Made by a program: the position numbers and the translations under genes. The notes under the pieces were generated by a model that had not been told where the DNA came from, made no database searches, and saw only the letters and a list, made by a program, of their open reading frames with translations. A stretch of DNA of 64,000 nucleotides from Dyella ginsengisoli LA-4 (GTDB taxonomy: Bacteria > Pseudomonadota > Gammaproteobacteria > Xanthomonadales > Rhodanobacteraceae): positions 62,001-126,000 of the forward strand of contig NZ_AMSF01000033.1 in NCBI RefSeq assembly GCF_000334915.1, written 5' to 3'. Numbering within the stretch: position 1 is the first letter of the stretch; each line of letters starts with the position of its first letter. Of this stretch, positions 32,442-41,162 are shown one piece after another.

Positions 32442-32491
32442 CTGCACCATTTGGCACCGCCTTGCATCGCCTGGCCCCAACCTGCACCGCC
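32442..32491. repeat. Five 10-bp phased direct repeats beside integrase
   Basis: Units of the form yTGCACCgcc start at 32442, 32452, 32462, 32472 and 32482; GCACC or GCATC falls at exact 10-bp steps in four of five units. They adjoin the AT-rich tract at 32411-32432 (TTACGTTTATATTTTTT inside it). Helical phasing beside the integrase gene suggests binding sites for an integrase accessory or regulator. Confidence 0.45.
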
Positions 32492-32509
32492 CAGCCGGAA
32501 ATTTTTCGT

Positions 32510-34171
32510 TCAGGTTTTGGTGCCCAGGGCCGCAGCCATGATCTGCTGCAGGAACGCCGGATCTTGGCGCAACCGGTTCAGCACGACATCCATGTCCAGC
32601 CCAGGCCCCGGCGACGCCGACTTCTTGACTGGGAGGCCGAGGAGTTCACGCAAGCGGTTCTCCCGCTTCTGGAACAAGGGCCGAAGCGTGGTCGCTTTGT
32701 CTTCGAGATAGCGTCGGGTCGCGCCAGCGATCTTGCTGCCGCCTTTCCCCGCGGCATGGTGAAGCGCGGCTCCGGCGACGAGCAGGCGAGCCGTTTCCAC
32801 CAGCTCTTCGTCGCTGCCCAGCTCGCGGGCCAGGGAGCGCCGCAGATCATGCGCCGTGAGCCGAACGCCCGTCTTCTCTTCGAGGGCGGTGAGGACACCG
32901 CGTGGGCTGCTGATCGGGCGTCCATGCTCGCGGGATGGAAACACATACTTGCCGGGGTCGTCGGGGCGCCACAATTCATTGAGCCGTTGACGCTCCAGCA
33001 GGATCTCGGTGGCCCAGGGGCAAAGGGGCACGACATCGAGCGACCCGCTTTTCGTCGTGTCTTCCGAGAGCCAGACCAGGCCGCGGCTGAAGTCCACCTG
33101 GTTCCATTCCAGCAGCTGGGTTTCCTGGGCGCGCGTGCCCCACAGGATCAAGCAGAGATACCAGTCGACCATCGCGGCCATATGGGGCTTGATAGCTTTG
33201 CTGCGCGGCGAGGCGCGCTTCGTGAAGACGGCTGGGTCGTGCGCTTCCTTCTGCATCGCCAGCAGGGCTCGGAGCCACTCGATGTGCGCATCCGATCGCG
33301 TGTCGAGCGCGGACTCAACCAGGCGGTCCTTGGGCCACTCCGCCTTGTTGGCTTCGCGCCACATCTGGAACGGCCCTTCGTCCCGTCCGGTTTTCAGTTT
33401 CAGCTGCTTCGCCGCCCGCCACCAGGCCGCATCCAAGTGCCGGTAGATCTTGTCGATCGTGCCCTTGGACACGGATTTGGGTCCCCAGCGCACCGAGACT
33501 GCTTGCCCCAGGGCTTTGCGCAAGAAGGGGGTGAGACTGGCTTCCACGTCTTCCAGGGCGAGGCTCTTCACCGGCACGTGCCACATGGGGGATCCTTCCA
33601 TCCACCGCTGGACTTTGATGCGGTCCTCGGTGCTCGCGTCGCGCAACTTCGCGTCCACCTGCCGGCGCTTCCCGACACCGACCTGCAGCGGTGTGTCCTC
33701 AAGCTGGATCTTATGCTTGCGCTTCGCCTCGATGTGATCAGCGAACGCCACCGCCATGGTCAACCGACGCTCTTCTGCGTCTTGCCGAGACTCTTCTTGA
33801 TGCTTCGCCCGATAGGCGCGCGGATCGGCACCTGCTTCCATGGCCACCAGCCACTCGCGGGCTTGCTTGCGGGCGTCCGCCAGGGCCAGGACCGTGCCGG
33901 TGTAACCATCGACTTTCCTGGCCCGCGCCATGGCGAGGACCTTGGTCTTGCCCAGAAACTTCCGCTGCACGCACCACGTCATGGCACCGGGCGTGATGCG
34001 CAAAATCAAACCGGGCTGGCCCTGCTTGCCTCCGTCGCGGATGCGCCATTCGCTCACGCTCTCTGGCGTCGGCTCGGAGATCGGGCGGCCGTTTTTATCC
34101 AGGCCGACGATCCACCGATCGAAGCTCAGCTGATCAATCATTCCTTTGGAAAACTCGAACTGCACGGCCAT
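32510..34171 (-). CDS. int: Tyrosine site-specific integrase
   Basis: 553 residues, longer than a typical phage integrase. Catalytic set: Arg in LILWGTRAQETQLLEW (about 346), Lys region STTKSGSLDVV-like (EDTTKSGSLDVVPL, about 373), HDLRRSLA (His-x-x-Arg, about 438-445) and nucleophile Tyr in GATRRYLEDK (about 487). A 65-residue C-terminal extension follows. The N-terminal 100 residues include a DUF4102-like arm-binding start. ATG 34171 is preferred; the upstream in-frame codons (to 34282) lack family character. It lies 264 bp from tRNA-Phe and probably inserts the element there. Confidence 0.9.
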   Translation of the reverse strand: MAVQFEFSKGMIDQLSFDRWIVGLDKNGRPISEPTPESVSEWRIRDGGKQGQPGLILRITPGAMTWCVQRKFLGKTKVLAMARARKVDGYTGTVLALADARKQAREWLVAMEAGADPRAYRAKHQEESRQDAEERRLTMAVAFADHIEAKRKHKIQLEDTPLQVGVGKRRQVDAKLRDASTEDRIKVQRWMEGSPMWHVPVKSLALEDVEASLTPFLRKALGQAVSVRWGPKSVSKGTIDKIYRHLDAAWWRAAKQLKLKTGRDEGPFQMWREANKAEWPKDRLVESALDTRSDAHIEWLRALLAMQKEAHDPAVFTKRASPRSKAIKPHMAAMVDWYLCLILWGTRAQETQLLEWNQVDFSRGLVWLSEDTTKSGSLDVVPLCPWATEILLERQRLNELWRPDDPGKYVFPSREHGRPISSPRGVLTALEEKTGVRLTAHDLRRSLARELGSDEELVETARLLVAGAALHHAAGKGGSKIAGATRRYLEDKATTLRPLFQKRENRLRELLGLPVKKSASPGPGLDMDVVLNRLRQDPAFLQQIMAAALGTKT

Positions 34172-34383
34172 GTCGATCCCCTGCTCTACGAAAGCATCTG
34201 GGTCGATGATACCCCGGTTTCTGGAACCCCCACGGAACCCCGCAGGGCGGTTTCTGGCGGTGCATGGCGGTGCATTCAGCAAATTCGGGCCTAGCGGGCT
34301 TAGTGGTCCAATCTGCCCGCGAAGTCCCGATGCCAGCCTTGCAGCTCAACGCTTAAAGCCCAGTGCCGGCGCGGCCTAGGGGC

Positions 34384-34412
34384 TTGACGCCCCTTCGCTC
34401 TTCCGGTTTAAT
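34384..34412 (+). promoter_or_regulatory. Promoter of tRNA-Phe
   Basis: -35 TTGACG (34384-34389), 17-bp spacer, -10 TTTAAT (34407-34412), 22 bp before the tRNA. An intact promoter on this side means the element edge lies left of about 34380. Confidence 0.6.
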
Positions 34413-34434
34413 ACGCGGCTCAACCTAGTTGATT

Positions 34435-34510
34435 GGCCGGGTAGCTCAGTTGGTAGAGCAGGGGATTGAAAATCCCCGTGTCGGCGGTTCGATTCCGTCC
34501 CCGGCCACCA
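34435..34510 (+). tRNA. tRNA-Phe (GAA)
   Basis: A 76-nt cloverleaf: acceptor stem GGCCGGG / CCCGGCC, D-loop GCTCAGTTGGTAGAGC, anticodon stem GGGGA-TTGAAAA-TCCCC with GAA at 34468-34470, T-arm GGTTCGATTCC, and an encoded CCA end. It follows the integrase-bearing end of the element; here the element lies at the 5-prime side, unlike the usual insertion into a tRNA 3-prime end. Confidence 0.97.
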
Positions 34511-34519
34511 TGCATTTTC

Positions 34520-34548
34520 AAAGCCCGCCTCACGGCGGGCTTTTTTTT
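34520..34548 (+). terminator. Terminator after tRNA-Phe
   Basis: Stem AAAGCCCGCC / GGCGGGCTTT with loop TCAC, followed by a T-run to 34548. Confidence 0.85.
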
Positions 34549-34731
34549 GTGCGAAAACACAGGTCCGGGCCTTTCCGCAAGACCCGGATCTCGCGAATGC
34601 GCTCTGCCGCACAGATTTGCGCTCCGGCTCTGCTTCACTGAAATGGCAGGTGGGGCAAATCTCCTCGCCTGATGCTCGATGCCAGCCTCTTCATCCCGTC
34701 GTCATTCACTCGCACACAAGGGGACAACTCC

Positions 34732-35640
34732 ATGATCAGGAAATCAGCAACTGCGATTATCTCGTCGGCCCTTCTCCTCGCAGGGTTCGCAACCAGCGCG
34801 CTGGCGAAGGATTCGACGTCCGGGCTCGGCCAGTCCTGGCCGAACGCCACCGACGTCAGCGCCACCCCCCATTGGCATGTCTACGCGTTCCAGAAGGACG
34901 GGATCCGCTATGTCCAGGTGAACGACCTCAACGGCGGGGTACAAGGCGCCATCGCAACGGCCGGTGGGCAGATCCTGCTGCTGCCGATCGGCAGCGTTTC
35001 GCAGTACATGAAAGTCGCCAACGCGCCGGCCACGTCCGGAGAAACGGTCTACAGCGACGGCCAGGTCTCCATCAGCGCGACCCCGCTGAGCAACGGCGCA
35101 ACGCAGTTCACCGTCACCGCCACCTGTACCGGTGATCCGGTGGAATGCAACTCGCACCTGGCGCCGAACGCGACGACCACCGGCCTGACCACCCAGGCCA
35201 GCACTGCGGCCGCCACCTGCACCGGCGATCCGGTGGAATGCAACTCGCATCTGGCACCGAAGGCAGCGACCACCAGCCTGACCACCCAGGTCGGCACTGC
35301 GGCCGCCACCTGCACCGGCGATCCGGTGGAATGCAACTCGCATCTGGCACCGAAGGCAGCGACCACCAGCCTGACCACCCAGATCGGCACTGCGGCCGCC
35401 ACCTGCACCGGCGATCCGGTGGAATGCAACTCGCATCTGGCACCGAAGACGGCGACCACCAGCCTGACCACCCAGGTCGGCACCGCGGCCGCCACCTGTA
35501 CCGGCGATCCGGTGGAATGCAATTCGCACGTGGCACCGAACGCGGCGACCACCAGCCTGACCACCCAGACCAGTGCCGCTACCTGCACCGGCGACCCGGT
35601 GGAATGCAATTCGCACGTGGCACCGGCCGCATCGCACTGA
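34732..35640 (+). CDS. Secreted protein with six Cys-pair tandem repeats
   Basis: 302 residues from ATG 34732 (AAGGGG site). A signal peptide ends near 24 (SALAK). A unique domain (about 25-130) is followed by six near-identical repeats of about 31 residues, each containing TCTGDPVECNSHLAP with two Cys six residues apart, and a Thr/Ala-rich linker (TTSLTTQ). The sixth unit is 2 residues shorter. Cys pairs could form small disulfide loops. Envelope or extracellular location is likely. No family recognised. First chromosomal gene after tRNA-Phe. Confidence 0.8.
   Translation: MIRKSATAIISSALLLAGFATSALAKDSTSGLGQSWPNATDVSATPHWHVYAFQKDGIRYVQVNDLNGGVQGAIATAGGQILLLPIGSVSQYMKVANAPATSGETVYSDGQVSISATPLSNGATQFTVTATCTGDPVECNSHLAPNATTTGLTTQASTAAATCTGDPVECNSHLAPKAATTSLTTQVGTAAATCTGDPVECNSHLAPKAATTSLTTQIGTAAATCTGDPVECNSHLAPKTATTSLTTQVGTAAATCTGDPVECNSHVAPNAATTSLTTQTSAATCTGDPVECNSHVAPAASH
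35122..35637 (+). repeat. Six 93-bp tandem repeats inside the secreted-protein gene
   Basis: The marker TGGAATGCAA starts at 35141, 35234, 35327, 35420, 35513 and 35600: four steps of exactly 93 bp, then one of 87. Units are nearly identical in DNA, so copy number should vary between strains. Confidence 0.9.
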
Positions 35641-35698
35641 CCGGGGTTTGACCTGCTGTGGAACGGGCGCCGCGGCGCCCGTTCCACAGCCTCCGGGC

Positions 35699-37282
35699 TC
35701 AGACTTTCGCGAGCATCAGGCTTATCAGCACCGCATCGTCCGTCACGCGCTCGCGCAACACGCCGCCGAACAGGAAGATCCGGTCCCTCACGGCGTCCGG
35801 CCCCATGCCGCTGGCCGACAGGCCCATCGAAAGATCGCGCAGACGCTCGCTGCTCATCGCCGATGCCGGCTGACGGATACCGCGGATACGCACCACGACT
35901 CCGCAACCGGCCTCGTCGGACGCACCGACGCGCACCTGCATGCTCAGGCCGGACACGCGGTGGTCCTGGCACAAATGGACGACCAGATCGCAGATCGAGC
36001 GATAGAGCACAACCTGCGCTTCGCGCCCGAGGTCCAGCCCCCGCTCGTTGCGGAACGTGCACCAGTAGCGCACGCCGGCATCGTTGAGTGCGCGGGCGAC
36101 CGTCCCCTGCCGCAACTCCGCGGCCAGGCCACCTTCGCGCCAAAGCACCGGATACAGGCTGTCCGCCAGCCGGTAGATCTGCTGCTGGGTCTCGGCCGCA
36201 CGCAGCCGATACTCGCGCTCGTCCGGTGCCGGAATCGTATGGCGGACCCGGTCGAGCAGCTCCGAGTAGCTGTTGCGGAAATTCTCCCGCAACCCTTCCA
36301 ACGCGCTCGAAGTCTGCCGAAGCTGCATCTCGCCCAGCCACAGGTTCCGCTGCGCCAGGGCAAGCGCCATGCGGGCGTCCTGCTGCTTGCGCGCCTCCTG
36401 CTCGGACAACACGGCGATCCGCCCACCAAGCAGCAGCAGGGTGGTGATCGCGAAGGCGATGAAAATCTGCGCTTCGAGGGTTCCCGTGTCGTAGAGCGCC
36501 GGCATGGTGGCAACCACCGCAACGCTGGCGGCCGAGCCGCCGACGGCGGCTCCCTTCCAGCCATGGCGCAACGCCAGCAGCACGACCGGCAGGAACATCA
36601 TCATGCGGGCGGCCTGCCTGGCCCCTTCCTGGTTGCTTGCAGCCCCGGCCCAGGCAAGCATCGTCAGCGCAGGGATCATCACGCTGACCGACTCGATCAC
36701 CAGCCGGTTGTGGATCAGCCGTTGCCAGTGCAACTCGCCGTTGATGGCCATCTCGCGCAGACAGAAGACCAGCGGGACCGAAGCGAGCACGGCCGTGAAG
36801 TTGCCCACGAACCACCGCGCAGCGTAGACCGGCATCCCCTGCCAGGCGTAGTCGGCCGGAAGCCGCATCACCGAGAGGGACAACACGTTCATGGAGGCCC
36901 ACAGGGCCGCGCACACGAATGCGCAGAGCACCAGCAGCGGAATGTTGATCCGCCCCTTTGAATCGAGAAGCGCAAGCCGCTCCTTGCAAAACGCCACGAC
37001 CGGCATGGCCAGACCGATCGGAGGGATCACGTAGAGGCATGCCCACGCCACCCCGAAGCGGTCCACCGACAGAGCGGCCAGCACCACCAGCGTCAGGGTC
37101 TCGCCCCCGAGCAGGGCCGGCCAGTAGCGATAGCCCACCAGCAGCAGGGCGCAGAGACGAAAGCCTGCAAAAACCTCCCAGTGGGAGAATGAAACCTGCC
37201 GGAGCGCCAGCATTCCGGCGCTGTACAGCCCTGCCGCCAGCAGCTGCCTTGCAAGGAAACTTCCGTATCTGGACCGCAGCAT
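35699..37282 (-). CDS. MASE1-domain membrane sensor (histidine-kinase-like)
   Basis: 527 residues. About eight membrane helices form a MASE1-type sensor (about 10-300; for example LCALLLVGYRYWPALLGGET and WFVGNFTAVLASVPLVFCL), followed by a coiled coil (about 300-345, RNLWLGEMQLRQTSSALEGL) and a C-terminal domain resembling a degenerate GHKL ATPase (GREAQVVLYRSICDLVVHL, about 437-455). No canonical phospho-acceptor His or full N/G boxes are evident, so kinase activity is doubtful. ATG 37282 has GGGGGAGC upstream. The ligand is unknown. Confidence 0.7.
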   Translation of the reverse strand: MLRSRYGSFLARQLLAAGLYSAGMLALRQVSFSHWEVFAGFRLCALLLVGYRYWPALLGGETLTLVVLAALSVDRFGVAWACLYVIPPIGLAMPVVAFCKERLALLDSKGRINIPLLVLCAFVCAALWASMNVLSLSVMRLPADYAWQGMPVYAARWFVGNFTAVLASVPLVFCLREMAINGELHWQRLIHNRLVIESVSVMIPALTMLAWAGAASNQEGARQAARMMMFLPVVLLALRHGWKGAAVGGSAASVAVVATMPALYDTGTLEAQIFIAFAITTLLLLGGRIAVLSEQEARKQQDARMALALAQRNLWLGEMQLRQTSSALEGLRENFRNSYSELLDRVRHTIPAPDEREYRLRAAETQQQIYRLADSLYPVLWREGGLAAELRQGTVARALNDAGVRYWCTFRNERGLDLGREAQVVLYRSICDLVVHLCQDHRVSGLSMQVRVGASDEAGCGVVVRIRGIRQPASAMSSERLRDLSMGLSASGMGPDAVRDRIFLFGGVLRERVTDDAVLISLMLAKV

Positions 37283-37601
37283 TGCTCCCCCCATCTCCGT
37301 GCTGGCTACATCCCCTGTATTCCGGTAACCCGATTTAGATGAGACCACCGCGCCCATGGCGCGACCAGCCCACCCGTCCGGACCTCTTCTTCCCGCTTCC
37401 TTCCTTGCCATGCAAGCAGTTTGCCAAATCAACAGCGCCCGACACATGTCGTGAACGGAATCATCGGGCCCGAGGCTTTCAGTGCGCACACACGGCACCT
37501 GAACAGCTATCGGCCGGCACGCGCTCCAGCTTGAGCAACCTCCTGCAAAGATACACCGAACGCCGTCACAATTAGTGCCGCGCCGAGCCCTGACCACCCC
37601 C
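37283..37601. other. Intergenic region between divergent genes
   Basis: 319 bp separating the MASE1 sensor and the polysaccharide enzyme. It should carry both promoters. I see no clear -35/-10 pair, repeat or small gene. Confidence 0.4.
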
Positions 37602-40600
37602 ATGCACAAGAAACCCGTGTTTTTCGATCCCACCGGACGCCGGGCCAGCCGGCTGTCCCGCATGGGACTGACGCTGGCGGTCATAAGTACCCTGTTTGCG
37701 GTCGCTTTCGTGCTCAGCCTGTTCATCGCCCCGAGCATGACCGGCATCCGCCTGGGACAGCATGGCAAGGGGCTTCATGCGCTCGCCGGGGTCAAGATGG
37801 CGGCGCCCGAACTGGCCCGACCGGCGGCGAAGCTCGCCGCGGAGGTCCGGGCCAAGCAGAAGGCCGCGCACCATCACGCCCGCCCCGGGCGCCTGCACGG
37901 GCCCCCTCATGTTGCCCCGCCGCCCTCGCTGGACAAGCCCGATGGTCGCGCCCTGGCGATCGGCTTCTACGTGAACTGGGACGACAGCAGCTACCCCGCC
38001 CTCAAGCGCGCCCTGCCCACGCTGGACTGGGTGATCCCCGGCTGGATGAGCGTGAGTGGCCCTGACATGGCGCTCGACACGCATATCGATGCCAAGGCGC
38101 TGGATCTCATTCGTCGCGTCAAACCCTCCACGCCGATCCTGCCGTTGCTGCAGAACGCGGTGAACGGCGAATGGGACGGCACCGGCCTGGCGAAGATGCT
38201 GGCCAACCCTACTCTGCGCCACCAGCGCATCGCGCAGATCGTGGCCTTCCTCGATGCCAACAGGTTCCAGGGCGTCACGGTCGACTTCGAGAACCTGCCC
38301 GACAGCACCCAGCCGGACCTCAAGCAGTTCCTCGGCGAACTGGCTGACGCCTTCGCCCCGCATGGCTGGGGCATCGTGCTGTCGGTACCTTTCGACGACG
38401 AAGCCTGGGATTACGCCGGGCTGGCCAAGATAGTGGACTTCGAACTGCTGATGGCCTACGACCAGCACTGGGCCGGCCAGGATCCGGGCAGCATCGCCGC
38501 GCAGGACTGGTTCGAGAGCACGCTGGACAAGCGGATGAAGGAGCTGGACCCGGACCAGACCATCATCGCCATCGGCAGCTACGGTTATGACTGGGCCAAG
38601 GGCAAGACCGCCGAGGCGGTGACCTTCCAGGACGCCATGGACCGCGCCGCCGATGCCCAGGCCGATATCAGCTTCGACGACGACACCCAGAATCCGCACT
38701 TCTCCTACAGCGAGGACAACGGCACGGTCCACCAGCTGTGGTTCCTGGATGCGGCGACCGCGTACAACCAGATCCACGCCGCCGATGGCTACCAGCCCTA
38801 CGGCTACGCCGTGTGGCGGCTGGGCTCGGAGGATCCGTCGATCTGGCCGCTGCTGGGACGGCCGTACGACTCGCCCGTGCCCGACTCGCTGCACGAGATC
38901 GACGCCGGCCAGGACATCGACATCGAGGGTCAGGGCGAAATCCTGCAGATCGCCTCCAAGCCCGAAGCCGGCGCACGCACCTTCACCGTCGACAAGGAAA
39001 GCGGCGAGATCGACGGCGAGCAGTACACCGCCCTGCCCAAGTCCTACGTGATCCAGCGCGTCGGCACGCAGCCGAAGAAGATTGCGCTGACCTTCGACGA
39101 TGGCCCCGATCCGGACTGGACGCCGAAGATCCTGGACATCCTGAAGGAAAAGCACGTCCCGGCCACGTTCTTCATCATCGGCGAGAACGCCGAGGCCTCG
39201 CCGCGGCTGATCCAGCGGGAAGTGGCCGAAGGCCATGACGTCGGCAACCACACCTTCACCCACCCCAACCTGGGCGAGACGTCCCCGGGCATCACCGCGC
39301 TGGAGCTCAACGCCACACAGCGGCTGTTCGAGGCGCTGACCGGCCGCTCCATGCGGCTGTTCCGCGCGCCCTACTTCGGCGATGCCGAGCCGACCACGTC
39401 GGACGAGCTGGACCCGATCGCCCAGGCGCAGAAGATGGGCTACATCGCGGTGGGCCTGCACATCGACCCGGACGACTGGAAGCGTCCGCCGGCTGACGTG
39501 ATCGTGCAGCGGGTGATCGACCAGGTGAACCACCAGTCGCCGGATCGGCAAAGCCGCGTGGTGCTGCTGCATGACGGCGGCGGCGACCGCGAGAACACCG
39601 TCGAGGCGCTGCCGCGGATCATCGACGCATTGCGCGCCGAGGGCTACCAGTTCGTCACCGTCTCGGAGCTGGCCGGTCTGACCCGCGACGAAGGCATGCC
39701 GCCGCTGACCATCGACTCGCTGTCGCAGTGGGCCGACCGCTCGGTGTTCCTCACTCTCGGCGGCTTCGGCCACCTGCTCAACTTCCTGTTCAAGGCGGCG
39801 ATCTGGCTGGGCCTGGCGCGGCTCATCCTGCTCGGCGGACTGGGCGTGCTGAACTGGTGGCGCGACAAGCGCCGCGTGGTACCCGCGCTGCCCGAACCGG
39901 CGCCGCTGGTGTCGGTGCTGATCCCGGCCTTCAACGAGGAGAAGGTGATCGCCAGCTCGATCGCGCGCATCCTCGAAAGCCGCTACGACGCACTGGAAGT
40001 GATCGTGGTCGACGACGGCTCCACCGATGCCACTGCGCAGGTGGTCCGCGAACACTTCGCCGCCGAGCCGCGTGTGCAGCTCATCAGCGTTCCCAACGGC
40101 GGCAAGGCGAACGCGGTGAACACCGCGCTGCGCGCTTCGCACGGCCGCGTGGTGGTGGCGCTGGACGCCGACACCCAGTTCGAACCGATGACCATCGCCC
40201 GGCTGGTGCGCTGGTTCGCCGATCCCGCGATCGGCGCGGTCGCCGGCAACGCCAAGGTCGGCAACCGGATCAACCTGATCACCACCTGGCAGGCGCTGGA
40301 ATACGTCACCGCGCAGAACCTGGAGCGCCGCGCGCTCGCCGCGCTGGGCGCGATCACCGTGGTGCCCGGCGCGGTCGGCGCCTGGCGGCGCGAGGCGCTG
40401 GAGCAGCTCGGCGGCTTCCCCGGCGACACGCTGGCCGAGGACCAGGACCTCACCATCGCGATCCAGAAGGCCGGCTACCGGACCCTGTTCGATGCCGAGG
40501 CGGTGGCCTGGACCGAGGCGCCGGATACCGCGCGCGGACTGGCCCGCCAGCGTTTCCGCTGGGCCTTCGGCACCCTGCAGTGCCTGTGGAAGCATCGCGA

Positions 40601-41084
40601 CGCCACCTTCCGCCCGCGCTACGGCGCGCTGGGCATGGTCGCGCTGCCGCAGGTGTGGCTGTTCCAGATCGTATTCTCGGTAGTGTCGCCGCTGGTCGAC
40701 CTGCTGCTGGTGTGGCAGATCATCGCCACGTTCCTGGACTATCTGCAGCACCGCGGCCAGTTCAACTACAGCAACCTGGTCACCATGGCCATGTTCTACG
40801 GCCTGTTCATGGCGGTGGACCTGGGCGCAGGCGTGCTGGCCTTCGCGATGGAGAAGCGCGAGCGCTGGAGCCTGCTGTGGTGGCTGTCGCTGCAGCGCTT
40901 CGGCTATCGCCAGCTGATGTACTACGTGGTGGTGCGCTCGGTCTCCACCGCGCTGCGCGGCCCGTCCGTCGGCTGGGGGCGGCAGGAGCGCAAGGCAACG
41001 GTGCAGGCAGGCGGAAACGGCGCCGATGGATCGGGCGAGGCTCACGCGCCGGCCTCGGAAAAGGAGCACGAAACCACCGACTGA
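37602..41084 (+). CDS. GH18 - polysaccharide deacetylase - GT2 fusion protein
   Basis: 1160 residues with three enzymes in one chain. A signal-anchor helix (about 23-44) leads to a GH18-like domain (about 105-430; VTVDFENLP at about 226, with the acidic Glu of the family). Next is a NodB deacetylase (about 485-700; TFDDGPD at about 496, HTFTHP at about 549, RAPYFGD), then membrane helices, then a processive GT2 (about 765-1010; VVDDGSTD at about 803, DADTQ at about 855, EDQD at about 946, QRFRW at about 983) and further helices. It would make, deacetylate and trim an N-acetylglucosamine-type polymer, the jobs of PgaC and PgaB combined. ATG 37602 is preferred over GTG 37575. Confidence 0.85.
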   Translation: MHKKPVFFDPTGRRASRLSRMGLTLAVISTLFAVAFVLSLFIAPSMTGIRLGQHGKGLHALAGVKMAAPELARPAAKLAAEVRAKQKAAHHHARPGRLHGPPHVAPPPSLDKPDGRALAIGFYVNWDDSSYPALKRALPTLDWVIPGWMSVSGPDMALDTHIDAKALDLIRRVKPSTPILPLLQNAVNGEWDGTGLAKMLANPTLRHQRIAQIVAFLDANRFQGVTVDFENLPDSTQPDLKQFLGELADAFAPHGWGIVLSVPFDDEAWDYAGLAKIVDFELLMAYDQHWAGQDPGSIAAQDWFESTLDKRMKELDPDQTIIAIGSYGYDWAKGKTAEAVTFQDAMDRAADAQADISFDDDTQNPHFSYSEDNGTVHQLWFLDAATAYNQIHAADGYQPYGYAVWRLGSEDPSIWPLLGRPYDSPVPDSLHEIDAGQDIDIEGQGEILQIASKPEAGARTFTVDKESGEIDGEQYTALPKSYVIQRVGTQPKKIALTFDDGPDPDWTPKILDILKEKHVPATFFIIGENAEASPRLIQREVAEGHDVGNHTFTHPNLGETSPGITALELNATQRLFEALTGRSMRLFRAPYFGDAEPTTSDELDPIAQAQKMGYIAVGLHIDPDDWKRPPADVIVQRVIDQVNHQSPDRQSRVVLLHDGGGDRENTVEALPRIIDALRAEGYQFVTVSELAGLTRDEGMPPLTIDSLSQWADRSVFLTLGGFGHLLNFLFKAAIWLGLARLILLGGLGVLNWWRDKRRVVPALPEPAPLVSVLIPAFNEEKVIASSIARILESRYDALEVIVVDDGSTDATAQVVREHFAAEPRVQLISVPNGGKANAVNTALRASHGRVVVALDADTQFEPMTIARLVRWFADPAIGAVAGNAKVGNRINLITTWQALEYVTAQNLERRALAALGAITVVPGAVGAWRREALEQLGGFPGDTLAEDQDLTIAIQKAGYRTLFDAEAVAWTEAPDTARGLARQRFRWAFGTLQCLWKHRDATFRPRYGALGMVALPQVWLFQIVFSVVSPLVDLLLVWQIIATFLDYLQHRGQFNYSNLVTMAMFYGLFMAVDLGAGVLAFAMEKRERWSLLWWLSLQRFGYRQLMYYVVVRSVSTALRGPSVGWGRQERKATVQAGGNGADGSGEAHAPASEKEHETTD

Positions 41085-41162
41085 ACGCGGCTCCATCACG
41101 TGCCTTGCAGGTCGTCCGGGCCAGACTGGACGGATCGTCCACGGGCATCGAAGGAGACAGGC

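Noticed and set aside
35122..35637. Regular repeats considered as a CRISPR array
   Set aside because: The 93-bp units are contiguous, lack spacers and keep one reading frame in a secreted protein.
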